A stretch of 20,562 bases of DNA from Chloroflexi bacterium UBA4736. Lineage in GTDB: Bacteria; Chloroflexota; Dormibacteria; Dormibacterales; Dormibacteraceae. Where the stretch lies: positions 20,155 through 40,716 of the forward strand of contig DHIW01000064.1 of assembly GCA_002404015.1 (NCBI GenBank). The letters run 5' to 3'. The notes beneath the pieces are model-generated. The model did no database searches and had not been told where the DNA came from. It worked only from the letters and a program-made list of their open reading frames with translations. The position numbers and the translations under genes are program-made. Positions 1 to 7,183 of the stretch are shown piece by piece. Numbering within the stretch: the stretch's first letter is position 1; every line of letters starts with the position of its first letter.

Positions 1-2
1 CC

Positions 3-545
3 TGGTGGATCCGCCAGGCCGTCCAGCGAGCCGTGGCCGACCGCGGCCGCACGATCCGGATCCCGGTGCACAACTCCGACCTGATCACCAAGCAGGCCCG
101 ACTCGCCGACCGCCTCCGCCAGGAGCTGGGCCGTCAGGCCACCGACGAGGAGATCGGCCTGGAGATGGGCCTTGATCCCGAGCGCGTGCGGTGGCTCTTC
201 TCGATCGCGCAGGAGCCGGTCTCCCTGGAGACTCCGATCGGGGATGGCGACTCCGAGCTCGGCCACCTGATCGAGGACGTCAACGCGGTCGACGCCATGA
301 GCGCCGCGGCCGACACGATGCTGAAGGGCCAGCTCGAGTCGGTGCTGATGACGCTGAGCCCCCGCCAGAGGCGGGTTATCCAGCTCCGCTTCGGGCTGGT
401 GGACGGCAAGGAGCACACGCTTGAGGACGTCGGAGCTCGGCTCGGCATGGGTCGCGAGCGCGTCCGCCAGCTCGAGCGCCGGGCGCTGATCAGGCTGCGG
501 GAGACCGGCCGTCTGGCCGGCCTCGACGACAACCTCGTGGCGTAG
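3..545 (+). CDS. RNA polymerase sigma factor, RpoD/SigA family (5' end outside window)
   Basis: The reading frame is already open at base 3 and begins with WWIRQAVQRAVADRGRTIRI, the end of sigma region 2.4 that reads the -10 box, so the gene starts before the window. A GTG at 33 is internal to this motif and is not the start. Region 3 follows (about residues 25-100 of the visible 180). Region 4 comes next, with LSPRQRRVIQLRFGL and the helix-turn-helix TLEDVGARLGMGRERVRQLE that contacts the -35 box and activators. The protein ends soon after region 4, as in primary-type (group 1/2) sigma factors. ECF sigma factors lack region 3, so that class is excluded. Whether this is the housekeeping or an alternative group 2 factor cannot be told without the N-terminus. 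Confidence 0.93.
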   Translation, partial: WWIRQAVQRAVADRGRTIRIPVHNSDLITKQARLADRLRQELGRQATDEEIGLEMGLDPERVRWLFSIAQEPVSLETPIGDGDSELGHLIEDVNAVDAMSAAADTMLKGQLESVLMTLSPRQRRVIQLRFGLVDGKEHTLEDVGARLGMGRERVRQLERRALIRLRETGRLAGLDDNLVA

Positions 546-550
546 ATCTA

Positions 551-875
551 GGCTCGGCCGCCAGGCCGGGGCGGTGGCCACCGCGAGGAAGATCCTGGTG
601 ATCTCCTGGATGATCTGGTCCGGTTTCGGAGGCCGAGGGCTGCGGAGCCAGTGCACGAGCAGCTCGTTGGTCGCTCCGACCAGCGCCAGCGAGGACAGGC
701 TGAAGTCGCGTCTGGGGATCGCCCCCTGCCCTGCCAGCAGCTCGCTCTCCCGGCGGACGACCTCGGCGAACATGACCATCATCTCGCGCCGGTGGGCCTC
801 CAGGTCCGCGCTCACGCCAACCGATTCCAGGAGGCAGACGCCGGCCCGCCTGGGGTCATCCAGCATCGCGTTCAC
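551..875 (-). pseudogene. TetR-family regulator remnant (ligand-binding domain only)
   Basis: On the minus strand one frame reads like the C-terminal dimerisation/ligand domain of a TetR regulator: LVNAMLDDPRRAGVCLLES, later MVMFAEVVRRESELL, LALVGATNELLVHWL and IIQEITRIFLAV. The N-terminal helix-turn-helix of TetR proteins is absent. Only about 110 nt separate this domain from the opposing gene at 1013, too little for the missing part, and I found no such sequence in the other minus frames there. At the other end the frame has no stop and runs on antisense through the whole sigma gene; a TAG at 548-550 lies in a neighbouring frame, as after a small indel. I infer a decayed regulator gene. Boundaries are approximate; 875 is a GTG at the start of the recognisable domain. 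Bases 546-1012 hold no other gene that I can support. Confidence 0.6.
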
Positions 876-1000
876 AAGGCCCCGATCCCCGCCCGGGCTC
901 GCGCGTTCGCCATTGCCGTTGAACCGCCCGAGGGCGGCTGCACCTGAAAGTTGGCGGGATGGGGCCCGATCTGCCAAGGGGGCTCTCCGATGACCCGCGC

Positions 1001-1006
1001 TATCCT
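1001..1006 (+). promoter_or_regulatory. -10 box TATCCT for a leaderless start
   Basis: TATCCT is followed by exactly 6 nt and then the GTG start at 1013, so transcription would begin at or next to the start codon. The same spacing occurs before four other genes in this window (15970, 17399, 8170 and, on the minus strand, 17355). No convincing -35 hexamer is seen. Confidence 0.5.
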
Positions 1007-1012
1007 GCCGGC

Positions 1013-1414
1013 GTGGACCGCGAAAAGGTGAGGGAGTGGTGTCTGAAGCGCCCGGGAGTGAGCGAGAAGACGCCGTTTGGCCCGGACGTGCTGGTCTACA
1101 AGGTGGGCGGGAAGATGTTCGCCGCCTTGAGCCTGGGTGGGCCGGGGGCCAGGGTCAGCCTCAAGTGCGACCCCCGGTTCGCCGAGCATCTGCGGGCCCG
1201 CTTCGCCGGCGTGACGCCGGGCTATCACCTCAACAAGCGCCACTGGAACAGTGTGCAGCTGGACGGCGGGGTGCCTTCAGGGGACGTACTAGAGATGCTC
1301 GGCCACTCGTACACGCTGGTCGTGGAATCGCTGCCGGGGCGGCTCAGGGACGGGCTTGGGGAGGAGCCGAAGGAAGCCGTCAGTCCGCGAGGTCGCCGCC
1401 GAGCAGGCCCCTAA
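1013..1414 (+). CDS. MmcQ/YjbR family DNA-binding-type protein
   Basis: The protein has 133 residues and opens VDREKVREWCLKRPGVSEKT, followed by PFGPDVLVYKVGGKMFAAL, SLKCDPRFAEHLRARF and a C-terminal GYHLNKRHWNSVQLDG. This is the pattern of the small MmcQ/YjbR (DUF419) proteins, whose fold resembles double-wing DNA-binding proteins and whose cellular role is not established. I chose GTG 1013 because family members start at this residue and a TATCCT -10 box lies 6 nt upstream; an upstream ATG at 959 would add 18 residues of unrelated sequence. The last 35 bases overlap, on opposite strands, the end of the receiver protein gene, a tail-to-tail overlap. Confidence 0.85.
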   Translation: MDREKVREWCLKRPGVSEKTPFGPDVLVYKVGGKMFAALSLGGPGARVSLKCDPRFAEHLRARFAGVTPGYHLNKRHWNSVQLDGGVPSGDVLEMLGHSYTLVVESLPGRLRDGLGEEPKEAVSPRGRRRAGP

Positions 1415-1781
1415 CCTTCATCGAGAGCTGGACCGGCGTAGTTCGCGACTTCACCAGGTAGTCGAGCGCGCCGAGGGCGAGGCCCCGCTCCAGCATCGCC
1501 GGCTCGCCGAAGTTGGACAGGATCAGGACCCGGGTGGCGGCCAGCGCCGGCTCGGAACGGATGCGTTCCAGGACCGTGAATCCCTCCATTCCCGGGAGCC
1601 GGAGGTCCAGCAGCACGAGGTCGGGACGCGCCTCGAAGACCGCGCTCAGGCCCTGCACGCCGTCGAAAGCCTGGATCACACGGAAGCCGTCCGAGGCGAG
1701 CTGGAAGCGATACATGTTGGCGATCGCCACGTCGTCCTCGATCAGCAGGATTGTGCGCGGGCGCTCGTCGGGAAGCGCGAT
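1380..1781 (-). CDS. Single-domain response regulator (receiver)
   Basis: The conserved fold begins TILLIEDDVAIANMYRFQL, giving the acidic pocket. It continues with the phosphoacceptor Asp in LVLLDLRLPGMEG, the switch Ser in VLILSNFGEP and the conserved Lys in LDYLVKS. No output domain follows, so it is CheY/Spo0F-like. It lies directly downstream of the histidine kinase gene on the same strand, the obvious partner. The start is a problem. A GTG at 1730 would delete the first strand and the acidic residues, and upstream of it the frame has no ATG, GTG or TTG back into the kinase gene. Candidates are ATC at 1781, placed after a G-rich stretch and used here (133 aa), or CTG at 1838, which overlaps the kinase stop as CTGA (152 aa). 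A frameshift joining kinase and receiver into one hybrid protein is also possible. Confidence 0.85.
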   Translation of the reverse strand: MALPDERPRTILLIEDDVAIANMYRFQLASDGFRVIQAFDGVQGLSAVFEARPDLVLLDLRLPGMEGFTVLERIRSEPALAATRVLILSNFGEPAMLERGLALGALDYLVKSRTTPVQLSMKVRGLLGGDLAD

Positions 1782-1834
1782 GTCGGCCCCCGCCCAGAGC
1801 GGTACGGCGCCAGCGCCGGCGGGCGGCCAGGCGA

Positions 1835-3607
1835 TCAGGAGGCGTCCGCCAGCGGCACGGCGAGCGTGAAGACGCTGCCCGCGCCAGGTCGAGATTGGAC
1901 GGTCAGATCTCCCCCGTGAAGCCGGGCCAGCTCCCGGGAGAGGTAGAGACCCAGGCCGGTACCGCCGATGTGGGCGGTGGCCGCGTTCTCGATCCGGCCA
2001 AAGCGGGTGAAGAGCCGGGCCTGGTCCTCGGGAGCGATACCGATTCCGCGGTCGCTCACTTTCACCATCGCGAGTCCATTCTCCCTGGCCACGCTGAGCA
2101 CCACCTCGCCGCCGGCGGGGGAGTACTTGATGGCGTTGCTGAGGAGATTGGAAAGGATGGTCCCGATCCGCTCCCGGTCGACCGCGACCGGCACCGACTG
2201 CTCGGTCGACTCGAACTCCAGCGGATGCTCCTGGTCAGCCAGGGGACGCGTCATCTGGACGGCCTCGCCCACGATCTCGCGAAGGTCGCCGGGCTCGATG
2301 TGCAGCTTGAGCCGGCCTTCCTCGAGGCGGGCGGCCTCGATCATCTGCTCGACCAGCGAGTGCATCTCCTCCGACTTCTGCTCGAGGATCGGCAGCACGT
2401 CTCTGACCTGGTGGCTGATGGGGCCCATGGACCCTGCGCCCATCATCGCAAGGTAGCCCCGGAGAACGGTCAGGGGACCCCGCAGCTCGTGGGAGGCGAG
2501 GTTCAAGAACTCAGTCTTGGTCCGTTCCAGGGAGGCGATGCGCTCGGTCAGGATCGCTCGGTCGAGCCCGGCGGTGATCGCGGTCGAGTACTGACGCAGC
2601 CGAGCGACCTCGTCGCTTCCGAACAGCGGCGTGAACGGCCCGGAGCTGACCACGAGCTTGCCGGTCCCTTCGTCGAGGGGCAGGTCGGCGACGATCGCGA
2701 CACCGCCCCTGGCCTGGTCCAGCCGGAGCAGCCCCTCACCGGACTCCTGGGCGCGGGCCAGGATCGTCTCAGAGGATTCCTCCGAGAGGCCCCGGGTGGC
2801 CAGGATGATGGCGCGGCCGTCGCTGATAAGCCCGGCCTCGGCGCCGACGAGGCGGACCGCCCAGTCGAGCGCCTTCTCCGCCAGCGCCCTCCGGGTCGGG
2901 CTGAAGAGCAGCAGCTCCTGGATCGCCAGCCGGAAGCCCTCTTCCTCAGGCTCCCGCCAGATCCGGCGAACCCAGTTCGGGGCCGAGAAGCCGGCGAACA
3001 GCAGGGGGACGATCAGGAGAGCTATCAGCTGCGTCACGAGCGTCACCGTCTGGTTCTGGCCCACACCAGCCAGTGTCGGTATGAGAAGGATGCCGATCAG
3101 GCCGGCGTAGCCCATGCTCAGCGAGCGCAGCCGGGCGCGCTGGACCGCCGGCAAACCGCGCGAAGCGAGCCAGAACCGAACCGCCGGCTCTCCCACCGAG
3201 AGCGCCCAGACCAGTAATACGGCCAGCACTATGGCCGCCTGTAGCCGGCTACCGCCGCCGCGCGCCGGCAGCCCGATCACGATGGCCGCCACCCCGATGG
3301 CGGCGGTGGCGGCGATCGCGGCCAGGCGCCAGGAGCGACTCAGCGGGATGAAGGTGGCTCGGAACTCCAGGAGCGCATAGCCGGACAGCAGGAAACCGAG
3401 GATCTCGACGTCGACCAGCGCCGGGTTGGAGCCCGTCCAGGTCGAAATCCGGCCCAGGACGGTGATGGCCGCCAGGAGCCCCACTGCCAGCGCGACGAAG
3501 CCGCGGCGGCGGTTGCGTGTCCTGGTCCAGTCCCAGGCCATATACAGCCCGAGCGCTGCGAAAGCGGCCGTGACGAAGTACTCGAGGACTGTCAGGGCCT
3601 GGCGCAT
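1835..3607 (-). CDS. Membrane sensor histidine kinase (7 TM, GAF-like, HisKA, HATPase)
   Basis: This 590-residue sensor kinase has about seven hydrophobic segments between residues 7 and 210, then a cytoplasmic GAF-like region (about 220-350). The catalytic core follows: H box NLASHELRGPLTVL with the phosphorylated His at about 373, N box LLSNAIKYSP (Asn about 491), G1 box SDRGIGIAPED, F box LFTRFGR and G2 box GGTGLGLYL. All catalytic motifs are intact. The sensing region is a bundle of membrane helices without an obvious extracellular domain, so the signal may be membrane-associated; I cannot name it. The receiver gene follows at once. The gene is divergent from the DUF47-Pit operon across a 159-bp gap. 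A minus-strand CATACT (3618-3623) lies 10 nt before the ATG and is a candidate -10 box. Confidence 0.92.
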   Translation of the reverse strand: MRQALTVLEYFVTAAFAALGLYMAWDWTRTRNRRRGFVALAVGLLAAITVLGRISTWTGSNPALVDVEILGFLLSGYALLEFRATFIPLSRSWRLAAIAATAAIGVAAIVIGLPARGGGSRLQAAIVLAVLLVWALSVGEPAVRFWLASRGLPAVQRARLRSLSMGYAGLIGILLIPTLAGVGQNQTVTLVTQLIALLIVPLLFAGFSAPNWVRRIWREPEEEGFRLAIQELLLFSPTRRALAEKALDWAVRLVGAEAGLISDGRAIILATRGLSEESSETILARAQESGEGLLRLDQARGGVAIVADLPLDEGTGKLVVSSGPFTPLFGSDEVARLRQYSTAITAGLDRAILTERIASLERTKTEFLNLASHELRGPLTVLRGYLAMMGAGSMGPISHQVRDVLPILEQKSEEMHSLVEQMIEAARLEEGRLKLHIEPGDLREIVGEAVQMTRPLADQEHPLEFESTEQSVPVAVDRERIGTILSNLLSNAIKYSPAGGEVVLSVARENGLAMVKVSDRGIGIAPEDQARLFTRFGRIENAATAHIGGTGLGLYLSRELARLHGGDLTVQSRPGAGSVFTLAVPLADAS

Positions 3608-3700
3608 TGGATAAGTCAGTATGTAAGGAAACCCAGCTTCCTGTGAATAGCAAAACGTGATCTCGTCTCGGTGGCCGATGGTGAGCGCGATCAGGTCCGC

Positions 3701-3731
3701 TTGTAGATCGTTGCGCTGCCTAAAGTACGCT
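3701..3731 (+). promoter_or_regulatory. Candidate promoter of the DUF47-Pit operon
   Basis: TTGTAG (3701-3706) and TACGCT (3726-3731) are separated by 19 nt, a long spacer. Transcription from this -10 box would start near 3738 and leave a leader of about 30 nt that contains the GGAGG ribosome binding site at 3758-3762. Confidence 0.4.
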
Positions 3732-3766
3732 TGCGATGCTGGCCCCGGACATCTGCTGGAGGCGAT

Positions 3767-4378
3767 ATGAAACTGAGCCTGGTGCCGCGCGAGCGGCGAT
3801 TCTTCGAGCTGTTCATCAAGCAGGGCTCGCTGGTGAGCGAGAGCCTCGACGAGTTGAGCAAGGGCCTACTGGAGGGCCGGTCCCGCCATCCCCGGCTGCG
3901 TGACCTGGAGCACGAGTGCGACGACGTGACGCACGCCATCTACGAGCTGGTGAACCGCACCTTCGTGACCCCCATCGACCAGGAGGACATCCTGGAGCTG
4001 GCGGCCTCGCTGGACGACATCGTGGACCTCGCGGAGGAGGTCGCGGACAAGCTGGACCTGTACCGCGTAAGCGAGGTCACGCGGCCGGCGCGCGAGGTCG
4101 GCGAGTGCCTGGCGGCGGCCGGGGTCGAGATCTTTCGCGCGATGGAGGAGTTGGAGGACTCGCGCGACCTGGAGGCCCGCCGGCTCGAGGTCCACAGGCT
4201 CGAGAACGAGGGCGACCGGATCAACCGGGAGGCGCTCGCCGAGCTCTTCTCCGACAAGGAGATGAGCGCGTCCGACCTGATCAAGTGGAAGGACCTTTAC
4301 GACCTGCTAGAGAACACGATGGACAAGTGCGAGCACGTGGCGAACGTGTTGGAGCAGATCAAGATCAAGAATGCCTGA
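3767..4378 (+). CDS. DUF47 (PhoU-like) phosphate transport accessory protein
   Basis: The 203-residue, almost wholly helical, charged protein begins MKLSLVPRERRFFELFIKQG and contains LRDLEHECDDVTHAIYELVN and ASLDDIVDLAEEVADKLDLY. These are typical of the DUF47/PhoU-like proteins that accompany Pit phosphate permeases, with the Glu/Asp-rich metal-binding repeats of the PhoU fold. The start is ATG 3767, because GGAGG lies 4 nt upstream and the family begins at this point; the longer frame from 3731 adds a non-family leader. Its end overlaps the start of the Pit gene by 8 nt, so the two are translationally coupled. By family knowledge it should modulate the transporter; the exact mechanism is not settled. 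Confidence 0.93.
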   Translation: MKLSLVPRERRFFELFIKQGSLVSESLDELSKGLLEGRSRHPRLRDLEHECDDVTHAIYELVNRTFVTPIDQEDILELAASLDDIVDLAEEVADKLDLYRVSEVTRPAREVGECLAAAGVEIFRAMEELEDSRDLEARRLEVHRLENEGDRINREALAELFSDKEMSASDLIKWKDLYDLLENTMDKCEHVANVLEQIKIKNA

Positions 4379-5375
4379 AGTCTTCCTGATCGTGACGATC
4401 GCAATCGCCGTGATCTTCGACTTCACCAACGGTTTCCACGACACGGCCAACGCGATCGCCACCTCGGTCTCGACGCGCGCCCTTTCACCTCACCAGGCGG
4501 TACTGCTGTCGTCGGTGCTGAACCTCGTCGGCGCGGTCGTAACGGTGGCCTTCTTCGGCTCCAAGGTCTCCAACACCATTGCCAAGCTCGTGGATTTCAA
4601 GGTCGGCCTGGCCGTGATCGTGGCCGGCCTGGTGGGCGCTATCGCCTGGAACCTGGTCACCTGGTACCTGGGCCTGCCAAGCAGCTCGACGCACGCTTTC
4701 ATCGGCGGCCTGATCGGCGCCGCCATCGCCCAGGTGGGCGGCTTCGGAGGAGTGCGCTGGAGCTCCGTCCTGCAGACGGTGGGCGGCCTCGTCCTCTCGC
4801 CGCCGATCGGCTTCCTGGCCTCGGCCCTCTTCATGATCTTCATCTACCAGCTGGCCCGGAGCGGCCGGCCCGCCCCGCTGAACCGAACGTTCCGCCGCTT
4901 CCAGGTCATCACAGCCGCCCTCGTCTCGTACAGCCACGGGGCCAACGACGCCCAGAAGTCGATGGCGGCGATCGGCCTGGCGCTGGTCGCGACCGGCCAC
5001 CTCCAGACGTTCGCGATCCCGCTTTGGGTCGTGTTCCTGGCCGCCTTCGCGATCGCCTTCGGCACCTACGCCGGCGGCTGGCGGATCATCCGAACACTGG
5101 GCTGGCGGATCTACAAGCTCGACCCCGCCACCGGGATGACCGCCCAGCTCATGGGGGCCACGATCATCCAGATCGCGACTGTGCTCGGCATCCCCGTCAG
5201 CACCACCCACGTGATCACGGGCTCTGTCATGGGAGCCGGCGCCCCCCGCCGGCTGACCGCGATCCGCTGGGGGGTCGGCGCCAACATCGTCACGGCCTGG
5301 ATCCTCACGATCCCCGCCGCGGCGGCAATCGGCTGGCTCTGCTTCGCCGTTCTCCACACGGCGCGGATAGGCTGA
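4371..5375 (+). CDS. pit: Low-affinity inorganic phosphate transporter, PiT family
   Basis: The protein has 334 residues and about ten membrane helices. The two PiT signature repeats are present: DFTNGFHDTANAIATSVSTR near the N-terminus and SHGANDAQKSMAAIGLAL in the second half. The motifs GLPSSSTHAFIGGLIGA and GIPVSTTHVITGSVMGA complete the internal duplication. The family carries phosphate (or metal-phosphate) into the cytoplasm using an ion gradient. Family size in bacteria runs from about 330 to 500 residues; this is the short form lacking the large central loop. It is coupled to the upstream DUF47 gene. No Pho-box-like direct repeats were seen upstream of the pair. Sulfate or arsenate transport is a less likely alternative. 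Confidence 0.95.
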   Translation: MPEVFLIVTIAIAVIFDFTNGFHDTANAIATSVSTRALSPHQAVLLSSVLNLVGAVVTVAFFGSKVSNTIAKLVDFKVGLAVIVAGLVGAIAWNLVTWYLGLPSSSTHAFIGGLIGAAIAQVGGFGGVRWSSVLQTVGGLVLSPPIGFLASALFMIFIYQLARSGRPAPLNRTFRRFQVITAALVSYSHGANDAQKSMAAIGLALVATGHLQTFAIPLWVVFLAAFAIAFGTYAGGWRIIRTLGWRIYKLDPATGMTAQLMGATIIQIATVLGIPVSTTHVITGSVMGAGAPRRLTAIRWGVGANIVTAWILTIPAAAAIGWLCFAVLHTARIG

Positions 5376-5382
5376 CGGGGTA

Positions 5383-5406
5383 GAGCGCCAGAGCGCCAGA
5401 GCGCCA
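5383..5406 (+). repeat. Three tandem copies of an 8-bp unit
   Basis: GAGCGCCA is repeated three times without interruption, just after the Pit stop codon and before a strong hairpin. The unit length is not a multiple of three and the repeats are non-coding in any recognised gene. They may reflect slippage. Confidence 0.9.
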
Positions 5407-5451
5407 GAGGGCCCTTTGCCGGCCACCGGCCCCATCCCCCCCGCTGCGGAT

Positions 5452-5477
5452 AGGGCCGCATCCCGGCGAGCGGCCCT
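5452..5477. terminator. Hairpin between convergent genes
   Basis: AGGGCCGC and GCGGCCCT form a perfect 8-bp stem around a 10-nt loop, located between the convergent ends of the Pit gene and the thioesterase gene. Neither side has a run of T, so it is at best a U-less terminator or an RNA end-stabilising hairpin serving both strands. Confidence 0.45.
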
Positions 5478-5497
5478 ATAAACCCAAACAAGTGTGC

Positions 5498-5908
5498 TTA
5501 GCTCCTCGGCCAGAGCACCAGCTGTGTGCACGTGAAGCGGGCGAGCAGCTTGCCGGTGGCCTCCTCGCTGACCGTGGCTTCCCAGAGCTGCGTCGAGCGC
5601 CCGCCGTGGACGAGCCGGCCCTCGCAGAGGATGGGTCCCTCGCGGACGGTGCCGACGAAATTGGCCTTCAGCTCGAGCGTCGTGAAGCCGGAGCTGCCTT
5701 CCGGGAGGACCAGCCGGCAGGCATAACCACAGGAAGTGTCGGCCAGCGCCACCACGGTGGCGGCATGCAGGAAGCCGTTCGGCGCGTGATGGCGCTGCTC
5801 GACCACGAGCCGGCTCCTGATCCGCCCCGCCTCCGCCTCCACAATCTCGATCCCCAGCAGGCCGGGCAGGTGGCCCTCGCCGATCCGGTTCAGCTCGGCG
5901 ACCGTGAT
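5498..5908 (-). CDS. PaaI-family hotdog thioesterase
   Basis: The hotdog fold is visible: an N-terminal helix region TVAELNRIGEGHLPGLLGIE, the motif RHHAPNGFLHAATVVALADT (central helix with active-site region), TTLELKANFVGTVREG and a final strand ARFTCTQLVLWPRS. Members hydrolyse aryl- or acyl-CoA thioesters in the cytoplasm. The first ATG/GTG/TTG in frame is GTG 5842, which would cut off about 22 residues of conserved N-terminus. Between this and the in-frame stop inside the lyase gene there is no standard start. An ATC at 5908 sits exactly where related proteins have their Met (MTVAELN) and gives 136 residues, a usual length. I use it as the probable but unproven start. The gene lies 10 nt after the isocitrate lyase stop and is probably cotranscribed with it. 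Confidence 0.8.
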   Translation of the reverse strand: MTVAELNRIGEGHLPGLLGIEIVEAEAGRIRSRLVVEQRHHAPNGFLHAATVVALADTSCGYACRLVLPEGSSGFTTLELKANFVGTVREGPILCEGRLVHGGRSTQLWEATVSEEATGKLLARFTCTQLVLWPRS

Positions 5909-5918
5909 CCTCGGTGTC

Positions 5919-7046
5919 TTAGACGACCTTGGTGGCCTCCAGCCCGAGGTTCACGCTCTTGCCGAAGCGGCCGCTGCCCATCTCCTCGCCGAGGTGATGG
6001 TGGTAGGGGACGCCGGTGAAGAGGTGATGGCTCCTGGTGGGGATCTCGCCATTCCCTGCCCACTCCTGGCGCTGCAGGGCCATATAGCCGTCCTGCTTCT
6101 CGGCCTTCAGGGCCTCCAGCAGGGTGCTCATCCCGTGGCCCATCGCATGCTGGCCGGCAAGGGTGATGAATATGAACTTGATGCCCAGCTGGGCCAGCTC
6201 GTCCCAGCTCAGTGGGTCGGGCTCGTTGAACCACTTGAAGGACGACGAATAGTTGAACGCGAAGCGCGCGTCCGGGAAGCGTTTCCGGATCTCGGAATGG
6301 AACTCCTCGGTCTGGGCGCGAGCGGCGGTCGGGAACTCGCACCAGAGCATGTCGGGCACCCCGCTGTCGAGGTAGCGCAGGCCGCGCTCGACCGCCAGCT
6401 GGAGGCCGCGGGTCGACTCCGGCGCCTCGGTGGCGGAGACCCCGTCCGTGCGGGCGATGATGATGAAGTCCTTGTTGCCGAGGTCGTCGGCCACGGCCCG
6501 CATCATCCGCAGCTTGGCCACCATCTCGTCGGCAGGGACGAGCGCCTTCCCAGCGATGTGGCCGCAGCGCTTGGGCATGACCTGGTCCTCGATGTGGGCG
6601 GCTGCCAGCCCGGCGTTGATGTACAGCTCGGTCGTGCGCTGCACGTTGAAGATGTTTCCGTAGCCGACGTCCATGTCGGCCACCACGGGCGGGATCTCGA
6701 GGTGGCGGGGCGCCACCTCGTGCTCGGGGTCGCCGACGGCCATGGTGAGCTGGAACTTGCGCAGCGCCGACACGATCCGGCGGCCGCCGTCCGCGATCTC
6801 GACGCTCGAGTAGAGGTCCATGTCGGTGGTGCCCAGGTGGCCGATCGCGAAGGAGTAGCCACTGAAGTAGACGGAGTCGAACCCGTGATACATGACCAAC
6901 TCGGCCCCGTGGGGGTCGAAGACGCCCGGCCCGAAGACGTAGGGCTGCGATTCGAGCTTGGCCCTCAGCACTTTGCTGGGATGCGCCCAGCGAGACGCGG
7001 GGACTTTGAAACCCTTGGGGAGAAGCGGGGTTGCGACCAGCTCCAT
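5919..7046 (-). CDS. aceA: Isocitrate lyase / ICL-PEPM superfamily lyase
   Basis: The protein has 375 residues. The family signature MPKRCGHIAGKALVP places the catalytic Cys at residue 161. Other active-site features are SGYSFAIGHLGTTDMDLYSS, PPVVADMDVGYGN, HIEDQ and RTDGVSATE. Isocitrate lyase splits isocitrate into glyoxylate and succinate; methylisocitrate lyases share the KRCGH form, so substrate is likely but not certain. It is somewhat shorter than the usual 420-430 residues. The start ATG 7046 has a strong AAGGAGG 5 nt upstream; a GTG at 7061 lies before that site and is rejected. It stands downstream of a LysR gene on the same strand, with three LysR-like boxes in the gap. No malate synthase gene is in the window. 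Confidence 0.9.
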   Translation of the reverse strand: MELVATPLLPKGFKVPASRWAHPSKVLRAKLESQPYVFGPGVFDPHGAELVMYHGFDSVYFSGYSFAIGHLGTTDMDLYSSVEIADGGRRIVSALRKFQLTMAVGDPEHEVAPRHLEIPPVVADMDVGYGNIFNVQRTTELYINAGLAAAHIEDQVMPKRCGHIAGKALVPADEMVAKLRMMRAVADDLGNKDFIIIARTDGVSATEAPESTRGLQLAVERGLRYLDSGVPDMLWCEFPTAARAQTEEFHSEIRKRFPDARFAFNYSSSFKWFNEPDPLSWDELAQLGIKFIFITLAGQHAMGHGMSTLLEALKAEKQDGYMALQRQEWAGNGEIPTRSHHLFTGVPYHHHLGEEMGSGRFGKSVNLGLEATKVV

Positions 7047-7123
7047 GCCTGCCTCCTTCACGTGCGGTTGCGAGCCGACCTGGTCGTCGAAGATAGGGTC
7101 AGCCGATTCATACCTCCCAAGCT

Positions 7124-7182
7124 ATCAAAGCCTTCGATGGCACGAGATCGAATTCTCCGATCGACCTATTGACAGCCTCGAT
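7124..7182. promoter_or_regulatory. Three phased LysR-type T-N11-A sites
   Basis: ATCAAAGCCTTCGAT (7124-7138), ATCGAATTCTCCGAT (7147-7161) and the weaker ATTGACAGCCTCGAT (7168-7182) all fit T-N11-A and share ATC-AA---T-CGAT positions. Their starts are 23 and 21 bp apart, about two helical turns. They lie between the LysR stop and the isocitrate lyase start, as expected for recognition and activation sites of the adjacent LysR protein. Confidence 0.6.
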
Positions 7183-7183
7183 A

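Noticed and set aside
1380..1730. Receiver protein starting at GTG 1730
   Set aside because: It would lack the first strand and the acidic residues needed for phosphorylation, although these are encoded in frame just upstream.
1751..3217. 488-codon plus-strand frame opposite the histidine kinase
   Set aside because: Antisense shadow of a gene with all kinase motifs; composition is Gly/Arg/Asp-rich without domains.
5383..5406. Short CRISPR-like array
   Set aside because: The 8-bp units are directly adjacent with no spacers and there are no cas genes.
5904..7172. 422-codon plus-strand frame opposite isocitrate lyase
   Set aside because: Antisense shadow typical of GC-rich genes; the minus strand carries the lyase signature.
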